From NCBI RefSeq assembly GCF_003253735.1, contig NZ_QKYW01000001.1, positions 124,001-188,000 on the forward strand: a DNA stretch of 64,000 nucleotides. The letters are read 5' to 3'. The notes below the pieces were generated by a model that had not been told where the DNA came from, searched no databases, and worked only from the letters and a program-made list of their open reading frames with translations. Both the position numbers and the translations under genes were made by a program. The DNA comes from Pseudomonas sp. URMO17WK12:I2 (GTDB taxonomy: Bacteria; Pseudomonadota; Gammaproteobacteria; Pseudomonadales; Pseudomonadaceae). Positions 16,957 to 25,924 of this stretch are shown here, piece after piece; position 1 is the stretch's first letter, and each line of letters begins with the position of its first letter.

Positions 16957-17138
16957 CAGTCGTTCTCCCCACGCACATCCAGCTGCCAGCTCTGGCCATC
17001 GGTCTCGAGCAGGAAAACGATGGGCCGGCAGCACACCGGGCAGTCCTCGATGTACTGCTGGTCACCGGCCGACAAGTCCAGTACCGCCTCGACCGGCTCG
17101 CCGCAGTAGGGGCACTGATAATCCTGGGTTTCCAACAT
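16956..17138 (-). CDS. CPXCG-motif cysteine-rich small protein
   Basis: A 60-residue protein with CPYCGE near the N-terminus and CPVCCRP near residue 34, which together form a likely four-cysteine zinc ribbon. It matches the small CPXCG family found across gammaproteobacteria. Role unknown. It is the first gene of a short minus-strand unit with the DUF2007 gene (one-base overlap), and the SRAP-like gene follows 31 bases later. Confidence 0.82.
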   Translation of the reverse strand: MLETQDYQCPYCGEPVEAVLDLSAGDQQYIEDCPVCCRPIVFLLETDGQSWQLDVRGEND

Positions 17139-17270
17139 GGGGCGCCTCCGTGTGACTTGCAGGGTATAATGGGCGGTCTATTGCTGCACCGCGAGTTGTC
17201 GTCACGCATGATTACGGCACAGGGCGCAGCGCTTCCAACTCTTCAATAGCAGCGATAATCACAAGAGATC

Positions 17271-18437
17271 ATGATGGGCGAATTCGACAGCATCCGACCC
17301 TATGCCGACGCGGAAATTCCAGCAGTGCTGGCGCGCCTGTTGGCCGACGATGCGTTTCTCGACATCCTTACCCAGTTTCGCTTTCCGCGCCTGGCCGGCC
17401 CCTTTGGCTGGCTGCTCAAACCTCTTATAGCCCATCGGCTGCGTTCGCAGTTTCGCCATATCGATTCGGTTCGCGCGCTGCAGGAATCCATCGAGCCGTA
17501 TATCGACCGCACCGTCGAGCATGCTACCGATGGCGTGAGCTATTCGGGCGTGGAAACCCTCAAGGCCGGCAACCCCTACCTGTTCCTGGCCAACCACCGC
17601 GACATCGTCATGGACCCGGCCTTCGTCAACTACGCCGTATACCACGCCGGCCTGCAGACGCCACGCATCGCCATCGGCGACAACCTGCTGCAGAAACCCT
17701 TCGTCAGCGACCTGATGCGCCTGAACAAGAGCTTCATCGTGCACCGCTCGATCACCGGCCGCCGTGAAAAGCTCGCCGCCTACCAGCTGCTGTCGGCCTA
17801 TATCAGCCATTCGATCGGCAAGGACGGCGAGTCGATCTGGATCGCCCAGGCCGAAGGCCGCGCCAAGGACGGTGATGACCGCACCGATTCGGCGATCCTC
17901 AAGATGTTTCATATGAGCCGCAAGGACGAGCCGTTCGCAGACGTCATCGCCAGCCTCAAGCTGACCCCGGTGTCGATCAGCTACGAATATGACCCCTGCG
18001 ACCAGGCCAAGGCCCGTGAGCTGTACACCCGCGCCACCACCGGCAGCTACACCAAGCAGCCGGGCGAGGATGACCAGAGCATCGGCCTGGGTATCACCGG
18101 CTACAAGGGACGCGTGCACGTGCATTTCGGCGACCCGATCACCAGCGGCTTCGAGGACGCCAAACAGCTGGCCACACTGATCGATGCGCAGATTCTCACC
18201 GGTTATCGCCTGTTCCCTGTGCACTACCTGGCCTATGCCATGTGGAGAGAGCGCGATCCGCAGCTGGACGTCCCGGCGGCGGAGTCACTGTTCACTGCCG
18301 ACGAGCTGGCCGCCGCCAGGGAGCAATGGCAGCTGCGCCTGAACCGCTGCCCGAGCGAGCAACAGCCCTACCTGATCCTTCAGTACGCGATGCCGGTACG
18401 CAACCAGTACCGCATCAAGGCCGGCCTGCCGCTCTGA
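17271..18437 (+). CDS. 1-acyl-glycerol-3-phosphate acyltransferase family protein
   Basis: A 388-residue PlsC-superfamily acyltransferase, longer than PlsC because of extra N- and C-terminal regions. The HX4D box is in LANHRDIVMDPA (about residues 107-118), and a basic/Gly segment (QAEGRAKDG) takes the place of the EGTR box. No strong membrane anchor is visible, so it is probably peripheral. It should use acyl-ACP or acyl-CoA to acylate a lysophospholipid or related lipid. Two adjacent ATGs (17271, 17274) are possible starts. It is a single gene ended by a strong hairpin. Confidence 0.82.
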   Translation: MMGEFDSIRPYADAEIPAVLARLLADDAFLDILTQFRFPRLAGPFGWLLKPLIAHRLRSQFRHIDSVRALQESIEPYIDRTVEHATDGVSYSGVETLKAGNPYLFLANHRDIVMDPAFVNYAVYHAGLQTPRIAIGDNLLQKPFVSDLMRLNKSFIVHRSITGRREKLAAYQLLSAYISHSIGKDGESIWIAQAEGRAKDGDDRTDSAILKMFHMSRKDEPFADVIASLKLTPVSISYEYDPCDQAKARELYTRATTGSYTKQPGEDDQSIGLGITGYKGRVHVHFGDPITSGFEDAKQLATLIDAQILTGYRLFPVHYLAYAMWRERDPQLDVPAAESLFTADELAAAREQWQLRLNRCPSEQQPYLILQYAMPVRNQYRIKAGLPL

Positions 18438-18456
18438 TCAGCACCCAACACCAATG

Positions 18457-18486
18457 AAAAAGCCCCGAAATTTCGGGGCTTTTTCT
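18457..18486. terminator. Bidirectional terminator
   Basis: Perfect 14-base palindromic stem 18457-18470/18471-18484 with A and T runs on both sides. It can end both the acyltransferase gene (+) and the yajG-like gene (-). Confidence 0.92.
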
Positions 18487-18501
18487 TGATCGCCGTCAGG
18501 C

Positions 18502-19086
18502 TCACTGACCGCTGAGGATCTGCCCCAGGGTCGGGTCCTTGAAGGCACGCGTCAGTGCGTCGCTCAACACGTCGCTGACCAGCTTGGTGTTGGTTTCCTG
18601 ATTCGGTGCCATGCCGAAGCGCTGGTTCAGCGAGGCCCCGTAGCGGCCGCTATAACGGCGATTGCTGTTCTGCACGTCGGCTCGGAAGCTGGCGGTCATG
18701 TTGGCTTCGGTGACGTACAGACCTTCCTTGGGCGACTGGTACTTTAGCTCGGCCAGGGTCAGGGTCAGTTGCGGCGCATTGTAGGCATTGGCCGACGGGG
18801 TGAAGCCCAGCAGGCGCACGGCCGCCTCGGCCTGGGCTTGCAGCTTGGGCAGTACATCCTGGCCCGATACGCTGATGGCGCTGGTCTCCGGGTACAGGCC
18901 ACCGCGGGTTCCCAACACCGGAGAAGGACGCCCATCGACCACCCGCACCACCACAGGCTGGCCCTGACCCACGGGAGTCAAGGAACCAATCAGCCTTGGC
19001 TGCGGGCTGAGTTGTTGCGGGCTGTGGGCACAACCGACAAGAGCCAGACTGATAACGGCAACCAGACCAAACAACAGGCGATTCAT
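18502..19086 (-). CDS. YajG-family lipoprotein
   Basis: A 194-residue lipoprotein with lipobox ALVGC (Cys19). The remainder (about 40-190) matches the YajG family: repeats of VVRVVDGRP, QLTLTLAELKY and a conserved C-terminal LVSDVLSDALTRAFKDP. YajG-type proteins sit in the periplasmic leaflet of an outer or inner membrane and have no settled function. The gene is monocistronic and divergent from a 64-residue ORF. Confidence 0.85.
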   Translation of the reverse strand: MNRLLFGLVAVISLALVGCAHSPQQLSPQPRLIGSLTPVGQGQPVVVRVVDGRPSPVLGTRGGLYPETSAISVSGQDVLPKLQAQAEAAVRLLGFTPSANAYNAPQLTLTLAELKYQSPKEGLYVTEANMTASFRADVQNSNRRYSGRYGASLNQRFGMAPNQETNTKLVSDVLSDALTRAFKDPTLGQILSGQ

Positions 19087-19228
19087 ACTCGGTTCTCCAT
19101 GAGGGGCGCTAAAGGCTGGCGAAGTATAACGAATCGACCTGTAAACGGTGAGCGCGGTTCCGCGTCACTTCCTCGTCACATGCCGGCGGTATAAGACTTT
19201 GGTCGCTTTGCATGAACGGAGCTTTTTG

Positions 19229-19423
19229 ATGCGCGCATTCCTGCAGAAAATAGCCAGCCCTCGAAACCCGCGCACTTTTGCCTGTCTCGATGAACAGGGC
19301 ATCTGCCGCGCATTTCGCCAGAGCGCCCAGCCACCGGGGCCTGCAGGCTGGCATGAGGTCAATGAACAACGGCTGACCTGGCTCGGCACGCCGTTGCCAA
19401 AAAGCGCATTCGCCCGCCACTGA
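19229..19423 (+). CDS. Small conserved Pseudomonas protein of unknown function (64 residues)
   Basis: The frame starts at ATG 19229 with GGAG seven bases upstream and gives a 64-residue basic protein. The core TFACLDEQGICRAFR and WHEVNEQRLTWLGTPLP resembles short hypothetical proteins I recall from other pseudomonads, so I consider it real. It has no signal peptide, membrane segment or known domain. An in-frame upstream ATG at 19148 would add 27 unrelated residues and has no ribosome-binding site. Function unknown. Confidence 0.65.
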   Translation: MRAFLQKIASPRNPRTFACLDEQGICRAFRQSAQPPGPAGWHEVNEQRLTWLGTPLPKSAFARH

Positions 19424-19447
19424 CCGCCCGCCCGGGCGTTTTCCCCC
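19424..19447 (+). terminator. Possible terminator after the 64-residue ORF
   Basis: A short GC-rich palindrome (CGCCCGGGCG, about 19429-19438) directly followed by TTTTCCCCCC. The stem is short, so this is tentative. Confidence 0.35.
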
Positions 19448-19501
19448 CTCAGTGCCTGTGCAATAAAAGTCACACGCACCTGATCACTTGCCGCGCTTTC
19501 G

Positions 19502-19528
19502 CCTTATAATCGCGCCCCGATTATAAGG
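19502..19528. promoter_or_regulatory. 11-bp perfect inverted repeat containing TATAAT
   Basis: CCTTATAATCG (19502-19512) and its exact complement (19518-19528) flank a five-base centre. Each arm holds a TATAAT/ATTATA, so the site could be an operator over a -10 region or a transcript hairpin. No good -35 is visible at 17 bases. Confidence 0.4.
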
Positions 19529-19903
19529 ACGCCTCCTGATCGGCATCGCCGTACCGCTGATGCAGTCATGCCATCGGCAACGCCACAGAGAGTCGCCCAC
19601 TTCGTGCTGCTCGATATCAGCGGCCTTCCTCCATGCAGTGCCGCGTTTTCGCGGAACATCTGCCGGCGGAAACGGCCCAACAGGCACATGAACTTTTGAG
19701 GTTCGCGTTCCAAAAGAACGTGAAAAAAACGGTTTCAATAACTTCACAAGAGTGTGGCGCACATATGAATCATCTTGCGGCAGGACAAGGCGACCTCCTA
19801 CCGTCATCCCAATCCTCAATACAGCTCTGCAACCGCTGACAGGCGCCTTTGACGCCCAGGCCGACGGCCTATGACTGGACGCTGATTTTTTGGAGATGTG
19901 GTA

Positions 19904-21406
19904 ATGGCGCAGAACGATTACGAAGCTGTAGATGTAGTGCTGGTCGGTGCCGGCATCATGAGCGCAACGCTGGCCGTGCTGCTCAAGGAGCTCGACCCGG
20001 GCATCAAGCTGGAAGTCGTCGAGGCGATGGACTTCGGTGCAGCAGAAAGCTCCAACCCGTGGAACAACGCGGGGACCGGCCATGCCGGCCTGTGCGAGCT
20101 CAACTACACTCCCGAGGCCGCCGACGGCTCCATCGACATCAAGAAGGCGGTGAGCATCAACGCCCAGTTCGAGGAATCCAAGCAGTTCTGGGCCTATCTG
20201 GTCAAGAAAGGCACCTTTGGCGCTCCCAAGTCCTTCATCAATCCTGTTCCGCACCTGAGCTTCGTGCGCGGCCAGAAAGGCATCGACTACCTCAAGAAGC
20301 GTTTCGAAGCACTGCACGTGCATCACGCCTTCGCAGACATGGTGTACAGCGAAGACCGCGCCACCATGAACGAGTGGATGCCACTGATGATGCCGGGCCG
20401 TGATCCGAACGAGCCCATCGCGGCGACCCGCGTAGCCAACGGCACCGACGTCAACTTCGGCGCACTCACCAAGAGCCTGCTCGACCACCTGGTTCAGCAG
20501 AGCGATGCGCGCGTGACCTTCAATCAGCGTGTGACCGATCTGACCCGCAACGAACATGGCTGGCGGGTGAGCACCAAGGATCAGAAGAGCGGCAATCACC
20601 GCCAGATCCAGGCTCGCTTCGTGTTTCTCGGCGCCGGTGGCGGCGCCCTGCCCCTGCTGCAGCTGTCCGGCATCGCCGAGGGCAAGGGCTTTGGCGGCTT
20701 CCCGGTCAGCGGCCAGTGGCTGCGCTGCGACAACCCGGAGGTGGTCAACCAGCACCAGGCCAAGGTCTACAGCCAGGCCGAAGTCGGCTCGCCGCCCATG
20801 TCGGTGCCGCACCTGGACACCCGCGTGGTGGATGGCAAGAAGTCACTGCTGTTCGGGCCCTATGCCGGCTTCACTACCAAATTCCTGAAGAAGGGCTCGT
20901 TTCTCGACCTGCCAATGTCGGTGCGCCTGAACAATATCGGCCCGATGCTGGCGGTGGCCCGCGACAACTTCGACCTGACCCGTTACCTGGTCAAGGAAGT
21001 CATGCAGTCCCAGGAACAGCGCCTGAACACGCTGCGCGGCTTCTATCCAGAGGCCAAGGCCAGCGACTGGCGCCTGGAGATTGCCGGTCAGCGCGTGCAG
21101 ATCATCAAGAAGGACGCCAAGAAAGGCGGCATCCTGCAGTTCGGCACCGAACTGGTGGCTGCTCAGGATGGCACCATCGCAGCCCTGCTGGGGGCTTCCC
21201 CGGGTGCCTCGGTGACCGTTTCGATCATGCTCGATCTGATTCGCCGCTGCTTCCCCGAACAGGCAGCCTCGGCCGAGTGGAGCGCCAAGCTGAACGAGAT
21301 CTTCCCGGTGCCCGCCGCGACGCTGGCAAGCGACGCCGAACAGTACCGCGCCATTCAGGCGCAGTCGGATGCGCTGCTGCAGCTGCGAGATACCACGCCG
21401 GCCTGA
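19904..21406 (+). CDS. mqo: Malate:quinone oxidoreductase
   Basis: A 500-residue FAD enzyme that oxidises malate to oxaloacetate and passes electrons to the quinone pool; it is peripheral on the inner face of the membrane and works in the TCA cycle. The dinucleotide-binding motif [14 protein letters not shown] is at about residues 10-23, and the family-specific [21 protein letters not shown] follows near 48-68. The C-terminal FAD segment [16 protein letters not shown] is intact. Start ATG 19904 has GGAG eight bases upstream; a GTG two codons earlier is possible. It is convergent with rpoS, and separated from it by two hairpins. Confidence 0.95.
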   Translation: MAQNDYEAVDVVLVGAGIMSATLAVLLKELDPGIKLEVVEAMDFGAAESSNPWNNAGTGHAGLCELNYTPEAADGSIDIKKAVSINAQFEESKQFWAYLVKKGTFGAPKSFINPVPHLSFVRGQKGIDYLKKRFEALHVHHAFADMVYSEDRATMNEWMPLMMPGRDPNEPIAATRVANGTDVNFGALTKSLLDHLVQQSDARVTFNQRVTDLTRNEHGWRVSTKDQKSGNHRQIQARFVFLGAGGGALPLLQLSGIAEGKGFGGFPVSGQWLRCDNPEVVNQHQAKVYSQAEVGSPPMSVPHLDTRVVDGKKSLLFGPYAGFTTKFLKKGSFLDLPMSVRLNNIGPMLAVARDNFDLTRYLVKEVMQSQEQRLNTLRGFYPEAKASDWRLEIAGQRVQIIKKDAKKGGILQFGTELVAAQDGTIAALLGASPGASVTVSIMLDLIRRCFPEQAASAEWSAKLNEIFPVPAATLASDAEQYRAIQAQSDALLQLRDTTPA

Positions 21407-21421
21407 CCCATGGCCTATCGG

Positions 21422-21450
21422 AAACGGCGCCCTTGAGGCGCCGTTTTCAT
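21422..21450 (+). terminator. Terminator of mqo
   Basis: Ten-base stem 21422-21431/21437-21446 with loop CTTGA, ending in TTTTCATTT on the plus strand. Confidence 0.88.
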
Positions 21451-21473
21451 TTCCTCGCCCCGCTCGCAGGCAA

Positions 21474-21502
21474 TAAAAAAGCCAGTCAGCTAGCTGACTG
21501 GC
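21474..21502 (-). terminator. Terminator of rpoS
   Basis: A perfect 22-base palindrome at 21481-21502 followed on the minus strand by six T. It lies 23 bases beyond the rpoS stop. Confidence 0.92.
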
Positions 21503-21524
21503 CCAAGGCCTGGCAGGCCGGGTA

Positions 21525-22535
21525 TTACTGGAACAGCGAGTCGGCGGAAAGGCCGTTCTTCTCGAGTATCTCGCGCAAGCGCTTGAGCGCTTCGACCTGA
21601 ATCTGCCGCACGCGCTCGCGGGTGAGGCCGATTTCCTGGCCGACTTCCTCGAGCGTGCAGCTCTCGTGTCCGCGCAAGCCGAAGCGCCGCACCACCACCT
21701 CACGCTGCTTCTCGGTCAGGTCCGAAAGCCACTGGTCGATACTTTGCGAAAGGTCGTCGTCCTGCAGCAGCTCGCAAGGGTCGGTGGGGCGGTCATCGGT
21801 AAGGGTGTCGAGCAGCGTCTTGTCGGAGTCTGGGCCGAGGGACACATCCACAGAAGACACACGCTCGTTGAGGCCCAGCATGCGCTTGACCTCACCCACC
21901 GGTTTCTCCAGCAGGTTGGCGATCTCTTCAGGGGATGGCTCGTGATCGAGCTTCTGGGTCAACTCCCGCGCCGCGCGCAGGTAGACGTTGAGTTCTTTGA
22001 CGACATGAATCGGCAGACGGATGGTACGTGTCTGGTTCATGATCGCCCGTTCGATGGTCTGCCGGATCCACCAGGTCGCGTAGGTTGAGAAGCGGAAGCC
22101 GCGCTCCGGGTCGAACTTCTCGACGGCGCGAATCAGGCCGAGGTTGCCTTCCTCGATCAGGTCAAGCAGCGACAACCCGCGGTTCACGTAACGCCGGGCG
22201 ATCTTCACCACCAGCCGCAGGTTGCTTTCGATCATGCGCTTGCGCCCGGCCGGGTCGCCCTTCTGCGCCAGTCGCGCGAAGAACACCTCTTCTTCCGGGG
22301 TAAGCAGTGGAGAGAAACCGATTTCGTTGAGGTAAAGCTGAGTGGCGTCGAGCGCCCGGGTGTAGTCGATATACTTGTGCTGCTTGCTGCCGTTGGGCTG
22401 CTTGGCCTTGCTGCGCGTAGCGACCCTGGCAGTGGCCGCCTTGTCATCAGCCTCGTCAAGATCGATGTCAGGCTCCATCAGGAGCACTTCTTCATCGATG
22501 TCAAACTCCGGCGCTGCCTTGGTATTGAGTGCCAT
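21525..22535 (-). CDS. rpoS: Stationary-phase sigma factor RpoS
   Basis: A 336-residue sigma-70-family factor directing stationary-phase and stress transcription. An acidic N-terminus (about 1-55) is followed by region 1.2, region 2 ([15 protein letters not shown], then [14 protein letters not shown] and [12 protein letters not shown], about 105-165), region 3, and region 4 with the helix-turn-helix [21 protein letters not shown] (about 295-316). The ATG at 22535 gives [14 protein letters not shown], typical for Pseudomonas; the longer frame to 22601 is not. It follows nlpD by 109 bases. As in other pseudomonads its main promoter probably lies inside nlpD, where a PsrA box is present. No rsmZ-like RNA follows it. 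Confidence 0.96.
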   Translation of the reverse strand: MALNTKAAPEFDIDEEVLLMEPDIDLDEADDKAATARVATRSKAKQPNGSKQHKYIDYTRALDATQLYLNEIGFSPLLTPEEEVFFARLAQKGDPAGRKRMIESNLRLVVKIARRYVNRGLSLLDLIEEGNLGLIRAVEKFDPERGFRFSTYATWWIRQTIERAIMNQTRTIRLPIHVVKELNVYLRAARELTQKLDHEPSPEEIANLLEKPVGEVKRMLGLNERVSSVDVSLGPDSDKTLLDTLTDDRPTDPCELLQDDDLSQSIDQWLSDLTEKQREVVVRRFGLRGHESCTLEEVGQEIGLTRERVRQIQVEALKRLREILEKNGLSADSLFQ

Positions 22536-22644
22536 TTTATTGTTCCGTCCCTTGCTGAGTTCGACCAGCAAGCCCTGATGTGCGCTTCTCCTTGGCAACA
22601 TCAGAGCCCGTCCATCCCACGCGAGCGGGTGAACGAGCGACAGA

Positions 22645-23502
22645 TCAACGACGTGGCAGGTATTGCATTGGATCTACTGGCTTACCCTGGCGGCGAATTT
22701 CGAAGTGAAGCTTCACCCGGTCAGTTCCCGTGGAACCCATCTCGGCAATCTGTTGCCCGACCTTGACCTGCTGCCCCTCACGTACCAATAGCCTGCGGTT
22801 GTGGCCGTAGGCACTCACGTAGGTATCGCTGTGCTTGATGATCACCAATTCGCCGTAGCCCCGTAACCCACTCCCGGCGTAGACAACGGATCCTCCAGAC
22901 GCAGCAAGGACAGGCTGTCCCAATTCACCTGCTATATCAATGCCTTTATTCAAACTACCGTTTGAGGAAAAACGGCCGATAATCGCACCACTTGCCGGCC
23001 ATGCCCAGCCTGTCGCGGAACGCTGGACAGGCTCTACCGGTGTGGTGGCAGGCGCTACCACCACCGGTGCCGACGGACGGGTGCTCGTTTGTGCCGGAGG
23101 CGCCTGTACCGGCGTGGAAGGCCGGCCGGAGGTGGTCACCACGGGTGTCGAAACGCTCGGTGTCGAGGCCGTAACAGGCCGGCTGCTACTGCCCGAACCG
23201 AAACGAATCACCTGGCCAACGCGAATCAAATACGGTGGCGCAATGGCGTTATGGGCAGCCAGCGCTTTCCAGTCCCAGCCGTAGCGAAAGGCGATCGAGT
23301 AAAGTGTGTCTCCACGTTGCACCCGGTACTGGCCAGACGTCACCGGCTGGCGCTGTGACGCCGCGTTATTGCGATCGACGACCTGCACACCACCGGATGG
23401 CGAGCTGGCGCAGCCGGCCAGCAACGCACCCACGGCCGCCAACACCAGCAGGTTGCGCAGCATGCCCGAGGAGCGATGTCCTTGTATGGCTGTGGAACTC
23501 AC
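22645..23502 (-). CDS. nlpD: Murein hydrolase activator lipoprotein NlpD
   Basis: A 285-residue outer-membrane lipoprotein that activates an amidase during cell separation. The signal peptide ends in LLAGC; a LysM domain ([19 protein letters not shown]) follows, then a Pro/Thr/Val-rich linker, then a LytM (M23) domain. The first LytM metal ligand His is Asn (NKGIDIAG), as in other NlpD proteins, so it is an activator and not an enzyme. Start: GTG at 23502 has a strong AAGGGAG six bases upstream; the ATG at 23463 would remove 13 residues and has a poor site. It precedes rpoS and carries the rpoS control region. Confidence 0.92.
   Translation of the reverse strand: MSSTAIQGHRSSGMLRNLLVLAAVGALLAGCASSPSGGVQVVDRNNAASQRQPVTSGQYRVQRGDTLYSIAFRYGWDWKALAAHNAIAPPYLIRVGQVIRFGSGSSSRPVTASTPSVSTPVVTTSGRPSTPVQAPPAQTSTRPSAPVVVAPATTPVEPVQRSATGWAWPASGAIIGRFSSNGSLNKGIDIAGELGQPVLAASGGSVVYAGSGLRGYGELVIIKHSDTYVSAYGHNRRLLVREGQQVKVGQQIAEMGSTGTDRVKLHFEIRRQGKPVDPMQYLPRR
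22951..22964. promoter_or_regulatory. PsrA box upstream of rpoS, inside nlpD
   Basis: CAAACTACCGTTTG fits (G/C)AAAC-N2-4-GTTT(G/C) exactly and is symmetric at its arms. It lies 416 bases before the rpoS ATG. In P. aeruginosa and P. putida PsrA activates rpoS from a site of this kind within nlpD. A TATAGC (22931-22936 on the minus strand) just downstream could be the -10. Confidence 0.7.
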
Positions 23503-23554
23503 CCCAATCTCCCTTGCAGACGGCCCCGAGCGACCGGTAACGAACGCCGAAACG

Positions 23555-24484
23555 TCACACCTCTTCAACCTGGCGGCGGCGCGCCAGCCATTCAACGCCC
23601 AATACCAGTGCAATGGCGCACAGGCTCAGTACGATAGCCAGCAGCAGCTGCGCATCATCACCGCTGATATCGGCAAACTGCCACGGCAATAGATTGACCT
23701 GCTCGAGTGGAAACGATTCACCATGACGATTGGTTTGCCACGTCAGGGTCTGCTTCCAGGGCCAGACCTTGACCAGCGAGCCGAGCATCAAGCCCGCCAG
23801 AAAGGCCATGGTCAGGTCGCGCATGTTGGCGAGCAGCCAGCTCAGCGCCTTCGAGAACGTCAGCAGCCCCAGCACGCAGCCAGCGCAGAACACCGCTAGC
23901 ACGGCCACATCGAAATTCTTCACAGCCCCTAGTACCACGGGGTACAGGCCCAGCAAGACGAGAATGAAGCTACCGGAGATGCCCGGCAGAATCATCGCAC
24001 TGATGGCGATGGCGCCAGCTAAGAACAGCATCAGCGGGTCGGCAGACAGCTGCATGGGCACTGCCAGGGTGATCCACAGCGCGAATGCCAGGCCGATTGC
24101 GAAGCCGACCAGGCGATTGCTGCGCCAGGTTTGCACCTCACGCCCCACCAGGTAGACGGACACCAGTACCAGCCCGAAGAAGAATGCCCACAGCGGCACC
24201 GGGTGCTCGTTCATCAGGTAACTGATGGCGCGGGCCAGGGTAAAGATGCTGCTGAGGATGCCCAGCAGAACCACCAGCAGAAAACTGGCGTTGCAGGCCT
24301 GCCAGGCCGCAGCGATGCGCCCGCGTGCGACCAGCATCAACGCCTGGGGCATGGCGGCGAACGAGGCGAGAAGCTTGTCGTATATACCGGTGATCAGGGC
24401 AACGGTGCCGCCGGAGAAGCCTGGCACTACATCGACCGCGCCCATCGCCATTCCTTTGGTATACAGCAACAAGGTTTTCTTCAT
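23555..24484 (-). CDS. popT: DUF368 family undecaprenyl phosphate translocase PopT
   Basis: A 309-residue polytopic inner-membrane protein with about eight hydrophobic segments. It has the two inverted DUF368 motifs PGFSGGTVALITGIYDKL (about 20-38) and PGISGSFILVLLGLY (about 166-180), which suggest an internally duplicated re-entrant fold. DUF368 proteins (PopT) were recently shown in other bacteria to return undecaprenyl phosphate across the membrane for peptidoglycan and polymer export. It lies between pcm (22-base gap) and nlpD, and is likely to be in the same operon. The function is assigned by family. Confidence 0.85.
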   Translation of the reverse strand: MKKTLLLYTKGMAMGAVDVVPGFSGGTVALITGIYDKLLASFAAMPQALMLVARGRIAAAWQACNASFLLVVLLGILSSIFTLARAISYLMNEHPVPLWAFFFGLVLVSVYLVGREVQTWRSNRLVGFAIGLAFALWITLAVPMQLSADPLMLFLAGAIAISAMILPGISGSFILVLLGLYPVVLGAVKNFDVAVLAVFCAGCVLGLLTFSKALSWLLANMRDLTMAFLAGLMLGSLVKVWPWKQTLTWQTNRHGESFPLEQVNLLPWQFADISGDDAQLLLAIVLSLCAIALVLGVEWLARRRQVEEV

Positions 24485-24506
24485 GCATCCTTCCGTTCGA
24501 TTTGAA

Positions 24507-25175
24507 TCAGGCCAGTGGGCCGTTAAGCAGGGGCACGAACCGTACCGCGTCGAGTACGTGCCGGGAAAAACCCTGTTCCTCGCGAATAATCAATAACAGT
24601 TGCTGAACGTCACCTGAACCAACGGGAATCACCAGGCGACCACCCGGGGCCAGCTGATCCAGCAGCGCCTGGGGCACTTCCGACGCGGCGGCGGTAACGA
24701 TGATGCCGTTGTAAGGCGCTAATGCGGGCCAGCCCTCCCAGCCATCGCCCCAGCGAAAGACCACGTTGCGCAGGCTGAGTTTGACCAATCGTTCCTTGGC
24801 CCGTTCCTGCAAGCCCTGAATACGCTCGACGGTGAACACTCGCTCAACCAGCTGCGCCAGGATCGCCGTCTGGTAGCCGGAGCCGGTGCCGATCTCCAGC
24901 ACCTTGTCGAGCGGGCCTGCAGCCAGCAGCAGCTCGCTCATGCGCGCCACCATGTAGGGTTGCGAGATGGTCTGGTTGTGGCCGATCGGCAGCGCCGTGT
25001 CTTCATAGGCGCGATGGGCCAGGGCTTCGTCGACGAACAGATGACGCGGCGTGCGCCTGATCACCTCCAGCACGCCGGCATTGGACAGCCCTTCATCGTA
25101 GAGTCGCTGGATCAGACGCTCGCGGGTGCGCTGCGAGGTCATGCCAATCCCGTGGCGGTCATGCTCCCGATTCAT
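24507..25175 (-). CDS. pcm: Protein-L-isoaspartate O-methyltransferase
   Basis: A 222-residue SAM-dependent cytoplasmic enzyme that methylates isoaspartyl residues in aged proteins for repair. The SAM site is [16 protein letters not shown], and the segment [14 protein letters not shown] is the conserved substrate region. Its ATG at 25175 overlaps the surE stop (ATGA) and has GGAGG ten bases upstream; an in-frame ATG at 25142 would give the more usual 211 residues, so the start is not settled. The surE-pcm pairing is conserved in proteobacteria. Confidence 0.93.
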   Translation of the reverse strand: MNREHDRHGIGMTSQRTRERLIQRLYDEGLSNAGVLEVIRRTPRHLFVDEALAHRAYEDTALPIGHNQTISQPYMVARMSELLLAAGPLDKVLEIGTGSGYQTAILAQLVERVFTVERIQGLQERAKERLVKLSLRNVVFRWGDGWEGWPALAPYNGIIVTAAASEVPQALLDQLAPGGRLVIPVGSGDVQQLLLIIREEQGFSRHVLDAVRFVPLLNGPLA

Positions 25176-25924
25176 GTCATCAACCCCTCCAGCCAGGGTC
25201 TGAGGCGGGTGAGTCCATCCTGATAGGTGCGATCGAGCTGCAGCGGAGTAACCGACACGTAGCCCTGCATCACGGCGTGGAAGTCGGTGCCCTCGGCGCC
25301 ATCCTCGACATCGCCGGCCGCCGCGATCCAGTAGCCGGCCTTGCCCCGCGGGTTGACGTCCCTGACCGGCGCCGCGGCGCGGGCACGATGGCCCAGGCGG
25401 GTCAGTTGCACGCCACGAATACGATCAAGTGGCAGGTTAGGCACATTGACGTTCAACACAGTGCGCGGTGGCAGGTCGAGCTGCTCATGGGCCGCGACCA
25501 GCCTGCGGGCGAAGTGGGCCGCCGTGGGCAGGTTCTCGGCCGAACGGGAGGCCAACGAAAAGGCGAACGCAGGTCGAGCCAGAAAGCGGCCTTCCAGGGC
25601 GGCGCCGACGGTCCCCGAATACAGCACGTCGTCACCCAGGTTGGGGCCCATGTTGATGCCCGACACGACCAGATCCGGCATATCGGGCAGCAGGCCATTG
25701 ACGCCCAGGTGCACACAGTCGGTGGGCGTGCCATTGAGGCTGATGTAACCGTTGGCCTGCACGCAGGGATGCAGCGGGCGATCCAGGGTCAGCGCGCTGC
25801 TGGCGCCGCTGCGGTCGCCATCGGGGGCGATCACCGTGCAGTCGGCGTAATCAGCCAGCGCAGCATGCAACGCGGCGAGGCCCGGTGCGGCCACGCCGTC
25901 ATCGTTAGAAATCAGAATACGCAT
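25172..25924 (-). CDS. surE: 5'/3'-nucleotidase SurE
   Basis: A 250-residue cytoplasmic metal-dependent phosphatase acting on nucleoside monophosphates during stationary phase. The N-terminal [10 protein letters not shown] carries the paired metal-binding Asp8-Asp9; SGINMGPN and [10 protein letters not shown] are further conserved segments. The ATG at 25924 gives exactly this N-terminus. It overlaps truD by 13 bases and pcm by four, so translational coupling is likely. Confidence 0.94.
   Translation of the reverse strand: MRILISNDDGVAAPGLAALHAALADYADCTVIAPDGDRSGASSALTLDRPLHPCVQANGYISLNGTPTDCVHLGVNGLLPDMPDLVVSGINMGPNLGDDVLYSGTVGAALEGRFLARPAFAFSLASRSAENLPTAAHFARRLVAAHEQLDLPPRTVLNVNVPNLPLDRIRGVQLTRLGHRARAAAPVRDVNPRGKAGYWIAAAGDVEDGAEGTDFHAVMQGYVSVTPLQLDRTYQDGLTRLRPWLEGLMT

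Larger units (their letters stand above)
19424..19903 (+). other. 480-bp gap before mqo, likely regulatory
   Basis: No convincing gene is seen here. It holds an 11-base inverted repeat at 19502-19528, several A-rich runs around 19718-19735 (GTGAAAAAAACGG), and the mqo ribosome-binding site GGAG at 19892. Short ORFs in it lack ribosome-binding sites and family-like sequence. Confidence 0.6.

Noticed and set aside
19488..19510. TTGCCG and TATAAT as a possible sigma-70 promoter before mqo
   Set aside because: The two elements are only 11 bases apart, too close for a sigma-70 promoter.
19691..19713. GAACTT followed by TCCAA upstream of mqo as an AlgU promoter
   Set aside because: The spacing is 13 bases, not the 16-17 that AlgU promoters need.
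19484..20812. A 442-codon minus-strand open frame over mqo and its upstream gap
   Set aside because: Most of it is the antisense of mqo; the part in the gap has no family similarity I can recognise and no ribosome-binding site.
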